The notes under the pieces: generated by a model
Seen by the model: only the letters and a program-made list of their open reading frames with translations
Told to the model about the DNA's origin: nothing
Databases searched by the model: none
Part shown: positions 23,695 to 35,387 of the stretch, piece after piece
Layout of the letters: each line of letters opens with the position of its first letter
Numbering within the stretch: the first letter of the stretch is position 1
Assembly (NCBI GenBank): GCA_022315425.1
Contig: JAIUPT010000034.1
Location: 930,001 to 994,000, forward strand
DNA length: 64,000 nucleotides
Origin: Pseudevernia furfuracea
Lineage: Eukaryota; Ascomycota; Lecanoromycetes; Lecanorales; Parmeliaceae
Direction of reading: 5' to 3'
Program-made: the position numbers and the translations under genes

Positions 23695-24144
23695 GGCGCG
23701 CGCAGCTGCCCCAAGAATTGCGAGGGTTTCAGGGCGGTTTAGTGGAATATGGGGGTATCAGTGGAGTCTGTGCCTGTTTGGAATTAATGCTATGGGAAGC
23801 TTGACAGCTGCAATTGATGTCTGAATACCTTAGAGGAGCGATGCCCGGAATTCCGGCTGCTGTTGCTCCACCAAGATGACGTTTATCGGACCTCGGCTTT
23901 AAACATTTTTGGTGGGGATTTTGTCCATACAATTTGCATCTCCCATTTCCCCAGAACCCCCGGAGACGGCCTATATGTGTTCGCGGGATAAAGACGTGCT
24001 ATCTGGTGTTTAGTTGAAGTGGTTCCAGTCTCTTTTGCCATTAAGTTCTGGGAACAAGCCTTCATTACAGGCAACTCCCGGTCAAAGGAGAACCACCGTA
24101 TGCTGACAAGCGTGCTTAGATCTTTTGAATTCTCTTTTCAAAAA
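23695..24144. promoter_or_regulatory. Shared divergent promoter of the 2-methylcitrate pathway pair
   Basis: About 450 bp separate the start codons of the synthase and lyase genes, so both promoters lie here. One match to the carbon-catabolite repressor consensus SYGGRG (CCGGAG) is at 23960-23965; a 6-nt match can be chance. An alternative lyase start at 24100 would shorten the region. Confidence 0.5.
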
Positions 24145-26222
24145 ATGATTCGAATCGCTGCCAAAAGTCTTTCAAGGCAAGCTGCCCAGAGATGTGTTCG
24201 GATTTCTTCTGTACTTTGCCTTCAGCCAAGAAACACTGCTAGAGCAATGTCCTGTCATCTCCCGGCCGTTAAGCCACCGCTTTCCACTACATCGCTCTCG
24301 GATTCCTACCAGCTCCTTTCCACAGCCGAGAAGAGTGGCGCCGCTGAAGATGCCCTCTTCACCCAAGAGGTGGAGGATGTCAAGCAATGGTGGGCCTCAC
24401 CCCGATATGAGGGGATCCAGAGACCATACTCTGCGGAGGATGTGGTCAGCAAGAGAGGGACACTCCAGCAAACATACCCGAGCTCGCTGATGGCAAGGAA
24501 GTTGTTCAACCTTTTTAAAGAAAAGGCTGCAGCTGGGGAGCCTGTACATACAAGTGAGAGAAACTGGGTGGGAAGAATCTCAGAGAAGACAAGGACTGAC
24601 GGCTCGATAGTGGGAGCCATTGACCCTATTCAAATGACTCAACAAGCTGCGAACCAGGAAGTATTGTACATCTCCGGATGGGCTTGCTCCTCTGTGCTTA
24701 CCTCAACCAACGAGGTCTCCCCGGACTTTGGAGACTACCCGTACAACACGGTGCCGAACCAAGTGCAGAGATTATTCAAGGCACAGCAGTTGCATGACCG
24801 CAAGCACTGGGATGCAAGGAGGAAGATGAGCAAGGTTGAAAGGGAAAAGACGCCGTACATAGATTATATGCGACCAATCGTTGCAGACGGGGATACCGGG
24901 TGAGAATCGGAGAAACTGGTGACGAGGACGGCATGCTGATATGGTTGCAGACATGGAGGTCTTACTGCTGTGATGAAGCTGGCCAAGCTTTTCGCGGAGA
25001 ACGGTGCAGCAGCCGTACACTTCGAAGACCAATTGCACGGTGGCAAGAAGTGTGGCCACTTGGCAGGCAAGGTCTTGGTCCCAGTAGGCGAGCACATCAA
25101 TCGTCTGGTCGCTGCTAGATTCCAATGGGACCTTATGGGCTGCGAGAATCTCGTAATTGCTCGCACGGACTCCGAGTCTGGCAAGCTCCTCAGCAGCGCT
25201 GTTGACGTTCGGGATCATGAATATATCCTCGGCGTGAACGAAGACGCGGAGCCGTTGGCCGAGACTTTGCAAGCGATGGAGCTCGAAGGTGCCACCGGAG
25301 AGGAAATTGACCAGTATGAGGCGAAGTGGGTGAGAGAGCATAAGCTCATGACTTTCGACGAAGGTACAGGAAGCACCATTATTCCTAGATTGAGTTCATA
25401 ATCTGACCATGTTCAGCTGTCGTGAAGCACCTTGAGTCAGAAGGTGCAGATCAGAGCAAGATCGTCCAGTACCGCGCCGAAGTGAGAAATGACCGTAATC
25501 TCCCTCTATCGAGGCGACGTACTCTCGCCGCGAAGTACACCAATTCTCTCGTGTTCTTTTCCTGGGACATTCCAAGAACGCGCGAGGGCTTTTACCATTA
25601 TCGTGCGGGGCTACCGGCAGCCACAAAGCGGGCAATCGAATTCGCTCCGTACGCTGACATGCTTTGGCTCGAGACTGCTGATCCAAATGTAGAAAAGGGT
25701 GGGAGATTTGCGGGCAAGATCAGGAAAGCTCATCCTGGGAAGCAATTAGTTTACAATCTCAGCCCGTCGTTCAATTGGATGGGCCAGGGCTTCGATGAAG
25801 CTTCTTTAAGGTCTTTCATCTGGGATCTTGCCAAACACGGGTGAGCACTAAAATCTTCCCTTCCGAGGTGAGCCAAAACAGCTGATGTTGTCGCTCGTAG
25901 CTTCGTTCTCCAGCTGATCTCTCTGGCTGGTTTGCACTCTACCGCAGCAGTGACAGCAGAGCTTTCAAGAGACTTCAAAAAGGATGGCATGCTGGCTTAT
26001 GTGATGCTGATTCAAAGACGCGAGAAGGAACTTGGTGTAGACGTCTTGACCCATCAGAAGTGGAGCGGAGCGGCCTATGTTGACGGAATATTGGGCGCCA
26101 TTCAGAGCGGCAGCAGTGGAAGCAAGAGTATGGGTGAGGGAAACACAGAGACAGGTATTTCAATCCTCTCTGGAAACGTCTTTTTGTTGCATACTGACAA
26201 GTCTGCATCGACAGGTTTCTAA
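24145..26222 (+). CDS. mclA: Mitochondrial 2-methylisocitrate lyase (isocitrate lyase superfamily)
   Basis: Five exons (24145-24899, 24951-25363, 25417-25840, 25901-26154, 26215-26222) encode 617 residues. The chosen start (MIRIAAKSLSRQAAQRCVRI) gives a basic amphipathic mitochondrial presequence; an in-frame ATG at 24100 would add 15 residues. The catalytic KKCGHLAGK loop with the active cysteine is present, with DGDTGHGGL metal-binding region, ENLVIARTDSE and NLSPSFNW. The protein ends SMGEGNTETGF, without a peroxisomal AKL/SKL-type signal, unlike the glyoxylate-cycle isocitrate lyase of fungi. It cleaves 2-methylisocitrate to pyruvate and succinate in propionate breakdown. The divergent 2-methylcitrate synthase neighbour agrees. 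The last exon is only 8 nt, including the stop. Confidence 0.92.
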
Positions 26223-26347
26223 ATGTGAAGAGTTGATATGCAAGGCGTTGGCACAACAAATCAGATCGCCGGAATTCAGCCCTATCAACTTCGCCAACCG
26301 GCAAATCAGCAGAATACTTCCGCATTACACAAACATTGCCCACAATC

Positions 26348-27483
26348 ATGGTGAGACACCTCTAAGACCGTTTGGAGCCCTTGCTATCAGCAAAAAGTTG
26401 CTCCATCACCTTGCGACTTGCATTGAACGTGCAACACAAAATCCACAGTGGCTAGCTGACAAAGAACGTCACAAAATATTTCATTACCACCTAGTCATTA
26501 CTCAAAGGGTCTGTAACCTTCCGAATACCTCAGAAATATGTTGCTAACATCGTCCAGCGATCAAACATCACGGGATTCGACTTTCAAAAAAGTATGGAAG
26601 ACCAGCCTAGAACGGAGCGCAAGGACTGGTTGGAACAGATGCGGAAGATGGAGTTTGAACTCAAGGTTGGGAAGCCAAGCAAAGACCCGGGCATGACGGC
26701 CCTTCAACAAGAGTTTCCAGAGCTGCGAAGTATCGAGTGCTACCTCGCATACCTTAAACTCAGATTCTTAGAATTAGACGACGATAGGAAGAAGGACGAA
26801 GCTCGTCCAGGCAAAATCTGGACGGAGGAAAGACACGCAGAACTTGCCGGCATATGGCAGACTCACGCGAAGTTGGAGAAATTCCTACGCACGAAACAGG
26901 CAGAGTTGGAAAGCCAGTTTAGCGCAAAGCAACGTTGGTTTACCTCCCCAACGATCATGCAAGCTCTGACCTAGTACCAGGGGAGAAAACAGCATCAAAA
27001 TACCGCGAATGCCAGTCAGCCTCGGAGAATCGCCAGTTAGTTGTGCAGAAGGACGCAAATCTGAGAGCTTTGATGACGGACATGAAGTCTCGTCTTGACG
27101 ACTACCTGACCTGTAAAGAGGACATGAATTCTCGTCTTGACGACTACCTGACCTGTAAAGAGGAGAAAACGTCGAATGGAACCCGCAAAGAAGAGGCAGA
27201 GATGGAGGATGATACCCCTCAAGAGAATGCACAGATGGGGAACCAGACTCCTCAAGAAGAGACAGAGGCCGAAGATGACACGCCTCTAGAAGAGACGGAG
27301 ACGGAGGATGATATTCGTCAAAGACGCGTATTTGCATACATGGACAGGCAAATGGAGATGATTAGGGCCCAGACTAAAAGCCTGGGCACATACGTCGAGT
27401 TCAAGGCACAGCATGATGCATTCCTCAAGAAACATGATGAGGGGAAGGCTCAACGTGAGGCTCTAGGGCAGGTTCAAAGATGA
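26348..27483 (+). CDS. Acidic coiled-coil protein of unknown function
   Basis: Proposed model: an ATG exon ending at 26350, intron 26351-26557 (donor GTGAGA, branch TGCTAAC, acceptor CAG), exon 26558-26933, a very short intron 26934-26974 (41 nt), exon 26975-27483. A simpler start is the in-frame ATG at 26594. The first half is rich in Glu/Lys and likely helical. The second half contains a tandem duplication: 27076-27117 and 27121-27162 both encode SRLDDYLTCKE. This is followed by three to four acidic repeats of the type PQEETEAEDD (27210-27320). No catalytic motif, signal peptide or membrane segment is visible. I do not recognise a family. The intron shorter than 45 nt is doubtful, so the C-terminal half could be joined differently. 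Confidence 0.55.
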
Positions 27484-28094
27484 GCTGATTGGATTATTTG
27501 CCAAGATGAGGAACAGATGTTGAGTCTCTGTTACTACGAGTAATAGGAGGTAACAACGATGGTAGATGATGTTCCATTTCAGACTTCTCGAAGCCAATAG
27601 AGACTGTCGGTAGTACTCTTGCATTCAATTAGGATCAATGGTGCCAATTTAAATGGTTCATGAAAGTGTGCGATGTTGTCTTTGACCTAACGGCAATAGC
27701 CGGCACTAGGGTCATAGTTTACCCTGGTCGCCGGCGCTACAAGAAATTCCTTTGCTGCTGACGCACCTAAAAGTCCAGAGCCGAGAGCAGCTGAAAATCT
27801 CCCAAAATTCCCAAAATTTTCCTGACCAGTGGCCCTTCCACATGCTCCAACCTGTGAACTTCCCCCTTTCCCTTTCTCAACCCATATTCTCTTTCTGAGG
27901 GTTGCTGGCTCACCTTCACATCTTCCATCCAAACTTCCCACCACTCCTCCTTTGTCAACAATTTATCGCCGTGCCTCAGGGCTCTACGTACGCAGAGTAG
28001 GGTCTTGGTTCCTCACAGCCTCGAGGAAATCCAATTCACCGCGCTCGAGAAAATCGGGACCTGTGCGACTCCATTCCTACACCTCCACCAGAGA
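27484..28094. other. Intergenic region upstream of NEW1
   Basis: No gene is seen. It contains the 3' flank of the coiled-coil gene and a pyrimidine-rich stretch (27850-28090) typical of fungal leaders ahead of highly expressed genes. Confidence 0.5.
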
Positions 28095-31000
28095 ATGCCA
28101 CACTCAGTCTCTCCTCCCACGGTCCCCATCATGATCACCAAGTCTTCCGTTTCCTCGGGCGTGCCTCCCACCCACGAGGAAGTCTCCTCCTTCCTCAACA
28201 CAATCTTCAAATCAAAGACCTCGCAAGAGTCAGTCGACGCCTCTTACGCTCTCACAAACCTCCTAATTACTTCTGTCGGCTTTCGCGCCTTTCACACGTA
28301 TGGTGTACTCGACGAGATCAAGAAAGCTGCTGCGGACAAGAAAGATGGTTCGAGGAGAGAGAGCGCGATGAACCTTTTGGGTGCGCTATTTGAGAAGTTC
28401 CCACCCGCGCAAGCCATCAGCGAGGTCGTGTTCTTACTACAAGATGGAGGCGTCGTCTCACCAGCGCTGGATGCCTTGGCGGACAAGGGCGCTGTTGTGA
28501 AGGAATCTGCGCAGTATGCCCTAGATGCGCTTTTCAAGAATTTGTCACCCGAGAGCTTGGTCGTGGGTCTCATTCCCGTGCTGTCACAATACTTGAGTAA
28601 GAGGTCTGGGAAATGGCAGGGAACGGTGGGCGCGTATGAATTATTGGGGAGAATGGCGGACAAGGCGAAAATGGGACAGGGTAGTAAGGAGGAGGAGAGG
28701 ACCAAGGATCTGTTGAGGGAGAGTATGGGCAAGAAACTGGCGGGGCTGATACCAATTGTTGAGGCGGGAATGCATGATTTGAAAGCTGAAGTATGTGATG
28801 TTGAGAGGCCAAGCGCAGTATCGATGCTAATCACTCTCTACAGGTGGGGAAGCAAGCTTTGAAAACGATGACCTCCCTGACAACCCTACTGTCGAATGAC
28901 GATGTCGCACCTCGGATACCACTCCTCATCAAGACCATGCAAAATCCATCCACTGACACCCTCCAAAAGGCCATACACGCCCTGTCACAAACCACTTTCG
29001 TCGCCATAGTCACATCTCCTGTCCTCGCCCTCCTCACACCGCTCCTTGAGCGATCTCTGAATACTCCGACAACATCTCAGGAAGTTCTCCGGCAGACCGT
29101 GGTGGTAGTGGAGAACCTTACGAAGTTGGTGCACGATCCGATTGAGGCGAGAACGTTCCTGCCAAAGTTGAGGCCTGGTGTTCAGGGAGTCAAAGACCGA
29201 GCATCCCTGCCCGAAGTCAGAGAGATGGCTACGAGGGCATTGCAGGTCATCAGAACTGCCATGAAAGATGATGATGGCAACCTGTTGAGTGGTCAAATCG
29301 CGCCTGCGTCTGCTGAGGACGTACTAAGAGTTTTGGAAAAGGAGGTCAAATTACATGGTGGTATCGCTGGAGAGCCAGGCGATGTCGATCTATGGATAGT
29401 CACAAAAGGCTATATCTCGGAAATGGTCAAGGAGAATGTAAACCTCCGCCAGGTTTCTCGCATCGGCTCCTGCACCGGTCGCTACCTACAACAGCTGATG
29501 AAGACGGGAGAAGCCGACTTGGTCTCGCAGGCATTGGAGAAGCACTTTGTCGACGAGGACCACCGCAAGTTCGGGCAGCCCATCAAAGCAGACACAGGCG
29601 AGATTGAGATCGTGAATACCGATTTTTCATTGGCATACGGCGGTATGCTGCTCCTGTCGCACACCAATATCACCCTGCACAAAGGTCATAGATACGGTCT
29701 TTGTGGAAGGAACGGGGCTGGCAAATCTACCCTTATGCGAAGTATCGCAGAGGGCAAGCTGGAAGGCTTTCCAAGCAAGGATCAGCTCAAGACTTGCTTT
29801 GTGGAGCACAATCAAGGCGAAGACGCGGATTTGAGCATCCTTGAATTTGTTGCCAAGGATCCCGAGCTGGCAGCTTCTGGAAAGGAGCGTATCTCGGAGG
29901 TTCTGAGCGAAGTCGGGTTCACAGCTGGTCCAAATGGACGCCAACAGGAGAAAGTTGGATCGCTGTCTGGTGGATGGAAGATGAAGTTGGCTCTGGCTAG
30001 AGCTATGCTTATGGGCGCGGATGTCCTGCTCTTGGACGAACCTACAAACCATCTGGACGTTGGGAACGTCAAGTGGCTGGAAGAGTACCTCAAGAGCCAT
30101 ACCGAAATCACTAGTCTGATAGTCAGTCACGACTCTGGCTTCCTCGACAATGTGTGTACAGATATCTATCATTATGAGCAGAAGAAACTGGTCTGCTACT
30201 CTGGAAACCTCGCGGCCTTCGTCCGAGTCAAGCCTGAAGCGAAGAGCTACTACACGCTGTCGGCGTCTCAGGTCCAGTTCAAGTTTCCGAACCCAGGTAT
30301 TCTAACTGGTGTCAAATCATCTACCAGAGCCATCATCCGGATGCAGAACTGTACATATTCCTACCCTGGTTCCACGAAACCATCCCTTCAAGACGTCACA
30401 TGCGCCCTCACACTCTCTTCACGAACAGCAATTATCGGAGCTAACGGTGCAGGCAAGTCTACCCTGATCAAGCTGTTGACTGGAGAGACAATTCCCCAGA
30501 CCGGTAGAGTCGAAAAGCATCCCAATTTGCGTATTGGCTACATCAAGCAGCACGCCCTTGAGCATGTGGAAATGCATATGGAGAAGACTCCCAATCAGTA
30601 CCTCCAATGGCGATATGCGAACGGAGATGATCGAGAAGTGTTGATGAAGCAGACCAGAGTGCTCACTCCAGAGGACAAGGCTCAGATGGAGAAGATCGTC
30701 GCCCTGCCGGGATTGGGCGAGCGGAAGGTCGAAAATTTGATGGGAAGACAGAAGTACAAGAAGACTTTCCAGTACGAAGTGAAATGGGCAGGCATGCTGC
30801 CCAAACACAACACCCAAGTCTCCCGCGAAACGCTTGTCGAACTCGGTTTTGGCAAGCTGATCCAGGAATTTGACGACCACGAAGCTTCACGAGAGGGTCT
30901 CGGCTTCCGCCTCCTCGAGCCCAAAGTCATCTCCAAGCATTTTGAAGATATCGGCCTCGACCCTGAGATCGCAAACCACAACGAGATTTCTGGTCTCTCA

Positions 31001-31557
31001 GGCGGGCAGAAAGTCAAGGTGGTCCTTGCAGGCGCCATGTGGAACAACCCTCATCTTCTCGTCCTTGACGAACCTACGAATTACCTCGACCGCGACTCCC
31101 TCGGCGGTCTCGCCGTAGCTATCCGCGAGTACAAAGGTGGTGTGGTGATGATTTCTCACAACGAAGAATTCGTGGGCGCTTTATGCCCCGAGCAATGGCA
31201 CGTCGCCGACGGACGAGTGACGCACAAAGGGCATTTGGCAGTCTCGATGGATCGATTTGAAGATAGCAGGCCGGGTAGTAGTGCGGCGAGCAGTAATGTG
31301 TCCAGTACCACCGCGAGCGCGGTCAATACGGACGCGGAGGGTGATGGGGATATGAAGTTCAAGGTCAAGAAGAAGACGAAGAAGTTGACGAGGGCGCAGG
31401 CGAAGGAGAGAGAGACGAGACGGAGGTTGAGGCATATTGAGTGGTTGAACTCGCCTAAGGTATGTCTTTCCGTCTATTCCGCATTCTTTGGGGGATGGAC
31501 TTGCTAACATGATGAAAGGGTACTCCTCATCCACCAGACACTGACGACGAGGCATAG
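28095..31557 (+). CDS. NEW1: NEW1/EF3-like ABC-F translation ATPase
   Basis: Three exons (28095-28790, 28844-31459, 31519-31557) give 1116 residues. An N-terminal HEAT-repeat-like helical region (about 30-330) precedes two ABC ATPase domains. The first has Walker A GRNGAGKST, signature LSGGWKMKLALARA and Walker B LLLDEPTNHLD; the second has GANGAGKST, GLSGGQKVKVVLAGA and LVLDEPTNYLD. A chromodomain insert sits in the second (YEVKWAGMLPKHNTQVSR), the hallmark of eEF3/New1. The C-terminal RRRLRHIEWLNSPKGTP tail followed by an acidic end fits New1 rather than eEF3, which ends in long lysine blocks. New1 acts on ribosomes in translation termination/recycling. The Asn-rich prion-like N terminus of yeast New1 is absent. 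The start is the first ATG of the frame; 28131 is an alternative. Confidence 0.9.
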
Positions 31558-33154
31558 GCATGTGAGATGAATATCGGTCGAGGAATAGCCCGCATCGGAA
31601 TATCCTGCATCACGACTATAGACGGCGTTCTTTTGGGCTACCTCGATGATGATAGATACCTCCTTTATGTTATGATGGGTTCAAAAGGCACTAGAGTAGA
31701 GGCGTTTTTCCAATTTCCCACCTACCTATCATTGGGAAATCCATCTAGATTTATCAGAATCCTGCATCTTTGATCAATTACCAGTAGTTATCTTATCTTA
31801 TTATCAAAGCTTAGCTTTCACTGATCTCGCAGCACTTCTTCAGTTCCGACTTCTAAACACAGTAGTACATGACGCACTAATATTCTACCATACGTGCTAA
31901 TTGACGAATGACGAATCAGCGCGCCTTCCGAAAGTAGGGTTCAAGATGCGAGCTGCCGCCTTTCCCTGTCAGGAGAAGCAGTCCCCGGGGCCGCAGGCCT
32001 AAAGTACCTTAAAGTAAAGTACCTTAAGGCTGTAACGGTAATGGCGCGCTTGCTTGCCTGTGGCCCCGTGATAATTTTAATTTCAAGTTTCAACCATCAT
32101 CATCATCATCATCACCATATCCTCCTCACCATCACGCTCTTGATCAGCTGCTTACTAGATGGTCTAATTATAAGCCTACCTGATATTTCTCCCGGGGGAT
32201 GAGTCACTGGGACACGGACCTCTCTTCAGGAGGAAGGATCCCTGGGATGCCGCTATCGCTGTCCCAAGAGACCTAAATGCAGGTTAACGTCTTCTGGATA
32301 TTGCAGGAGGCCAATCGTGTGTCGCTTACCCCGCCTCATGGGATGATGGGAGATGGCCTTTCCTGATAACGGGCCATTCTATCAGCTCGATTACCTTACC
32401 TAGACCATTGGGAAGCGAGAGTAGTAGCATTCGACTGCTTGAGACTACCTTAGTTCCATGCTTGGCCTAACTCCCCCCCACTACGCCTACGGCGCAGTGG
32501 GAAAAAAAGAAAAGAAATAGACGTATGTTGAGTGATCTTTTTTCTCACAACTACAACAGTTCGTCGGCTTACTGATAAGGAAGGGATTTTGAGGAGTAAG
32601 AAAGGGCAGGGATTTGCGCAACTCCCAGTGACCCAGTCGAATCATCGTGGACAGCCTGCCAATGATCGCTGGTACCATCGGGTCTTAAGGACGTGCTCAA
32701 GCCTCGACTTCATCTCGCGTCTATCAACCGATGCACGCGGGAAGCGATTCTACACGACCAGCAGGGAAGGAGACAGCCAGAGTTGCGTGTCAAACCATAG
32801 CGACCTTTTGGCACCCAGCCTAAGTCCATGCCGCGTACGGTACTTTCATAGTCTGCTTCGCGCTCGAGCTCACTCCGCTGCTCATTTGATGGCCGATGCT
32901 GAACTGGCGCCCTCGAGGTAATGGGTATCCACAGCTCCGTTTCATACAGCCCCACATAGTTCTTGAAACGGCAAAAGTGGAGCGCGCTGTACGTGGGCCA
33001 GGAATTCGTGACCAGACTACATATACCTCGCCTCAGTCTTATACTCGGGACAACATCAGCTGCCCGTTGATAACATTAGTTTTGAAATTGTTCTGCTCTT
33101 ATTGCCCAGTGTACTGCAGTGACGTTCCACGGTTGCAGGCAGTCTGTCGTAAAG
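31558..33154. other. Intergenic region between NEW1 and the permease
   Basis: No gene is supported in 1.6 kb. It holds one arm of a dispersed 23-bp repeat (31919-31941), an AAGTACCTTAA direct repeat around 32004-32030, a CAT trinucleotide run (32096-32117), and the permease promoter. Confidence 0.55.
31919..31941 (+). repeat. Dispersed 23-bp repeat, copy 1
   Basis: Reads GCGCGCCTTCCGAAAGTAGG followed by GTT. Its reverse complement is found at 50011-50033 with one difference in 23 positions. The flanks do not match. Possibly the tip of an old transposable element. Confidence 0.55.
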
Positions 33155-34845
33155 ATGGCAAACGAGAAGTCCACCCTCGACGATATCGCGCGCAACCCTT
33201 CTGACGACAATGTCGACCTCAAATCTCTAGACTCCGACGCTCTCGCCTTGGCGCAGATGGGCTACACCCAGCAAATGAAACGCAACTACACCTGGTTCTC
33301 CCTCCTTGGTGTAGGCTTCTCCCTCACCAACTCGTGGTGGGGCATCTCCGCTGCCCTCATTACTGGCATCAGCTCTGGGGGCCCTGTGCAAATCGTCTAC
33401 GGTCTGCTCTTCTTCGCTCTCATCTCGACATGCGTGGGTGTCAGTCTGTCAGAGCTGGCATCGGCGTTCCCGAATGCGGGGGGCCAGTATTTCTGGGCAA
33501 ATGAGCTGGCACCGAAAAGATATGCGAACTTCGCGAGCTACTTGACAGGGTGGTTTGCTTGGGCGGGAAGCATCTTCACGAGTGCGAGCGTCGCATTGGG
33601 AACGGCCAGTGCGGCGGTGGGTTGCTGGCAACTGTCACATCCGGACTTGTACGTATTTTCGCCCTTACTGCCTGCATGTGCAAGGTCGCTGACGGATATA
33701 GTGTGATATTGCCGTGGCATGTCTGGGTTGGATACCTTGTCATCAACGTCTTCGCTTTCATCTGGAATTGCTATGCGAAGTGGCTACCCGCCATAGCTCA
33801 GATATCGATATTCACTTCACTGATATCCTTCTTTATTATCCTGGTCGTAGTCCCTGCGAAGGCGCCAACGCATCAGGATGCCAAGTTCGTCTTTGCTAAT
33901 TTTGTGAACAACACCGGATGGTCGGCGAATGGGATCGCTTTCATTGTTGGCCTGATCAACACCAACTATGCCTTTGCCTGCCTTGATTGTGCGACTCACC
34001 TTGCCGAGGAAATCAACCAGCCTGAAAAGATGGTTCCTATCGCCATCATGGGTACTGTCGCCATTGGATTCATCACTTCATGGTTCTATTCAATCGCGCT
34101 CTTCTTCAGCATGAACAACCTCAACGATCTCCAGACCACCTCCACCCTAGTACCAATACTGGCATTATTCTATCAAGCCCTCGGTAGCAAAGCCGGAGCG
34201 ATCGTGTTGGAAAGTCTGTTCATAGCGACGGGTATTTGGTGTCTAGTTGCAAGCCATACGTGGCAGAGCCGCTTATGCTGGTCCTTTGCTCGTGACGGTG
34301 GTCTTCCGTTCTCGAAATTCCTCAGCCACGTCGACCCTCGTGTAGACGTCCCGCTCCGAGCGCATTTCGTCAGCTGCGTCATCGTCACAATCCTAGGACT
34401 GCTGTATTTGGGGAGTTATACGGCATTCAACAGCATGGTCACGGCCTGCATCGTTCTTCTCTACGTTTCCTACGCTATCCCCGTCATCTGCCTTCTGATC
34501 AAAGGCCGCAATAATATTCATCATGGGCCGTTCTGGATGGGCCCTTTTGGACTGTTCGCTAACATCGTGTTGCTGCTGTGGACTTGCTTTACCATTATTA
34601 TGTACTCATTCCCGCCGGCCAAGCCGGTCACTGGAGGAAGTAAGTCATCCAACTCCTGTCCATGGGAGATCTGAGTTCGGGATGTGCAAGGGCTGACAGG
34701 TGTTGCAGATATGAATTACGTGTCTGCTGTGTATGGCGTTGTTGTCTTTATCATCGTGGTGGATTGGTTTGTGAGAGGGAAGAGAGGGTATCGGGGACAA
34801 ACTTTGAGGCGCGAGGAGGTCGAGGCAACTTTGACCGGCAATTAG
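33155..34845 (+). CDS. APC-superfamily amino-acid/GABA/choline-type permease
   Basis: Three exons (33155-33648, 33702-34639, 34709-34845) encode 522 residues with about twelve membrane segments. A hydrophilic start (MANEKSTLDDIARNP) leads to LAQMGYTQQMKRNYTWFSLL and helix 1 (GVGFSLTNSWWGISAALITG), typical of fungal Uga4/Hnm1-like carriers of the amino acid/choline transporter group. Further family segments are SELASAFPNAGGQYFWANEL, the ATHLAEEINQPEKMVPIAI loop, and SRLCWSFARDGGLPFS. It sits in the plasma membrane and imports a small amine or amino acid; the substrate cannot be decided. Both introns have good donors (GTACGT, GTAAGT) and the frame holds throughout. Confidence 0.93.
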
Positions 34846-35347
34846 ATCGTTAGGTAGTGTAAGGAAGGTGTCCATTACTATTGTAGTTATCGCTTTCCAG
34901 CATACCGAATTTTGACCAACACTTACCAACCCTAAAATACTCTGATCGCGCTAGAATTACTTTACCTCCCAATTGATAACTCATAGATTCTTCTCAACCT
35001 CGAAAAGTATGCAACAGAAACTGCGTTGGGATGTTGCCAGTCTTCTCCCCCCGCCCCCCCCCCCCCCCCCCCCCCCCTTGCTGCATTGGACCCGCAAACC
35101 GCGGATCGCATCACTCTTCTCGCTCCCAACAGGCAGCGAGTATGTAAAACCGATCCTCATACATACATCCATACGAGCGGAGAGCGTGCGGGAAAGACCC
35201 GAAGCCCCCCGAAAGAAAGAAAGCCGGTCATTCGCCGCGACCGCACGCGATCGATCGAGGCTTTTGGCAACCCCAACCCACCCAGCTGTCCCCGATTGCT
35301 TTTTCGATGAGCATGGATCATGGATGGACTGTTTTTTTTTTGACGAG

Positions 35348-35387
<40 letters not shown>

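Noticed and set aside
24019..24144. Upstream extension of the methylisocitrate lyase frame
   Set aside because: The frame is open but its first codon is not ATG; only 24100 and 24145 are usable, and 24145 gives the better presequence.
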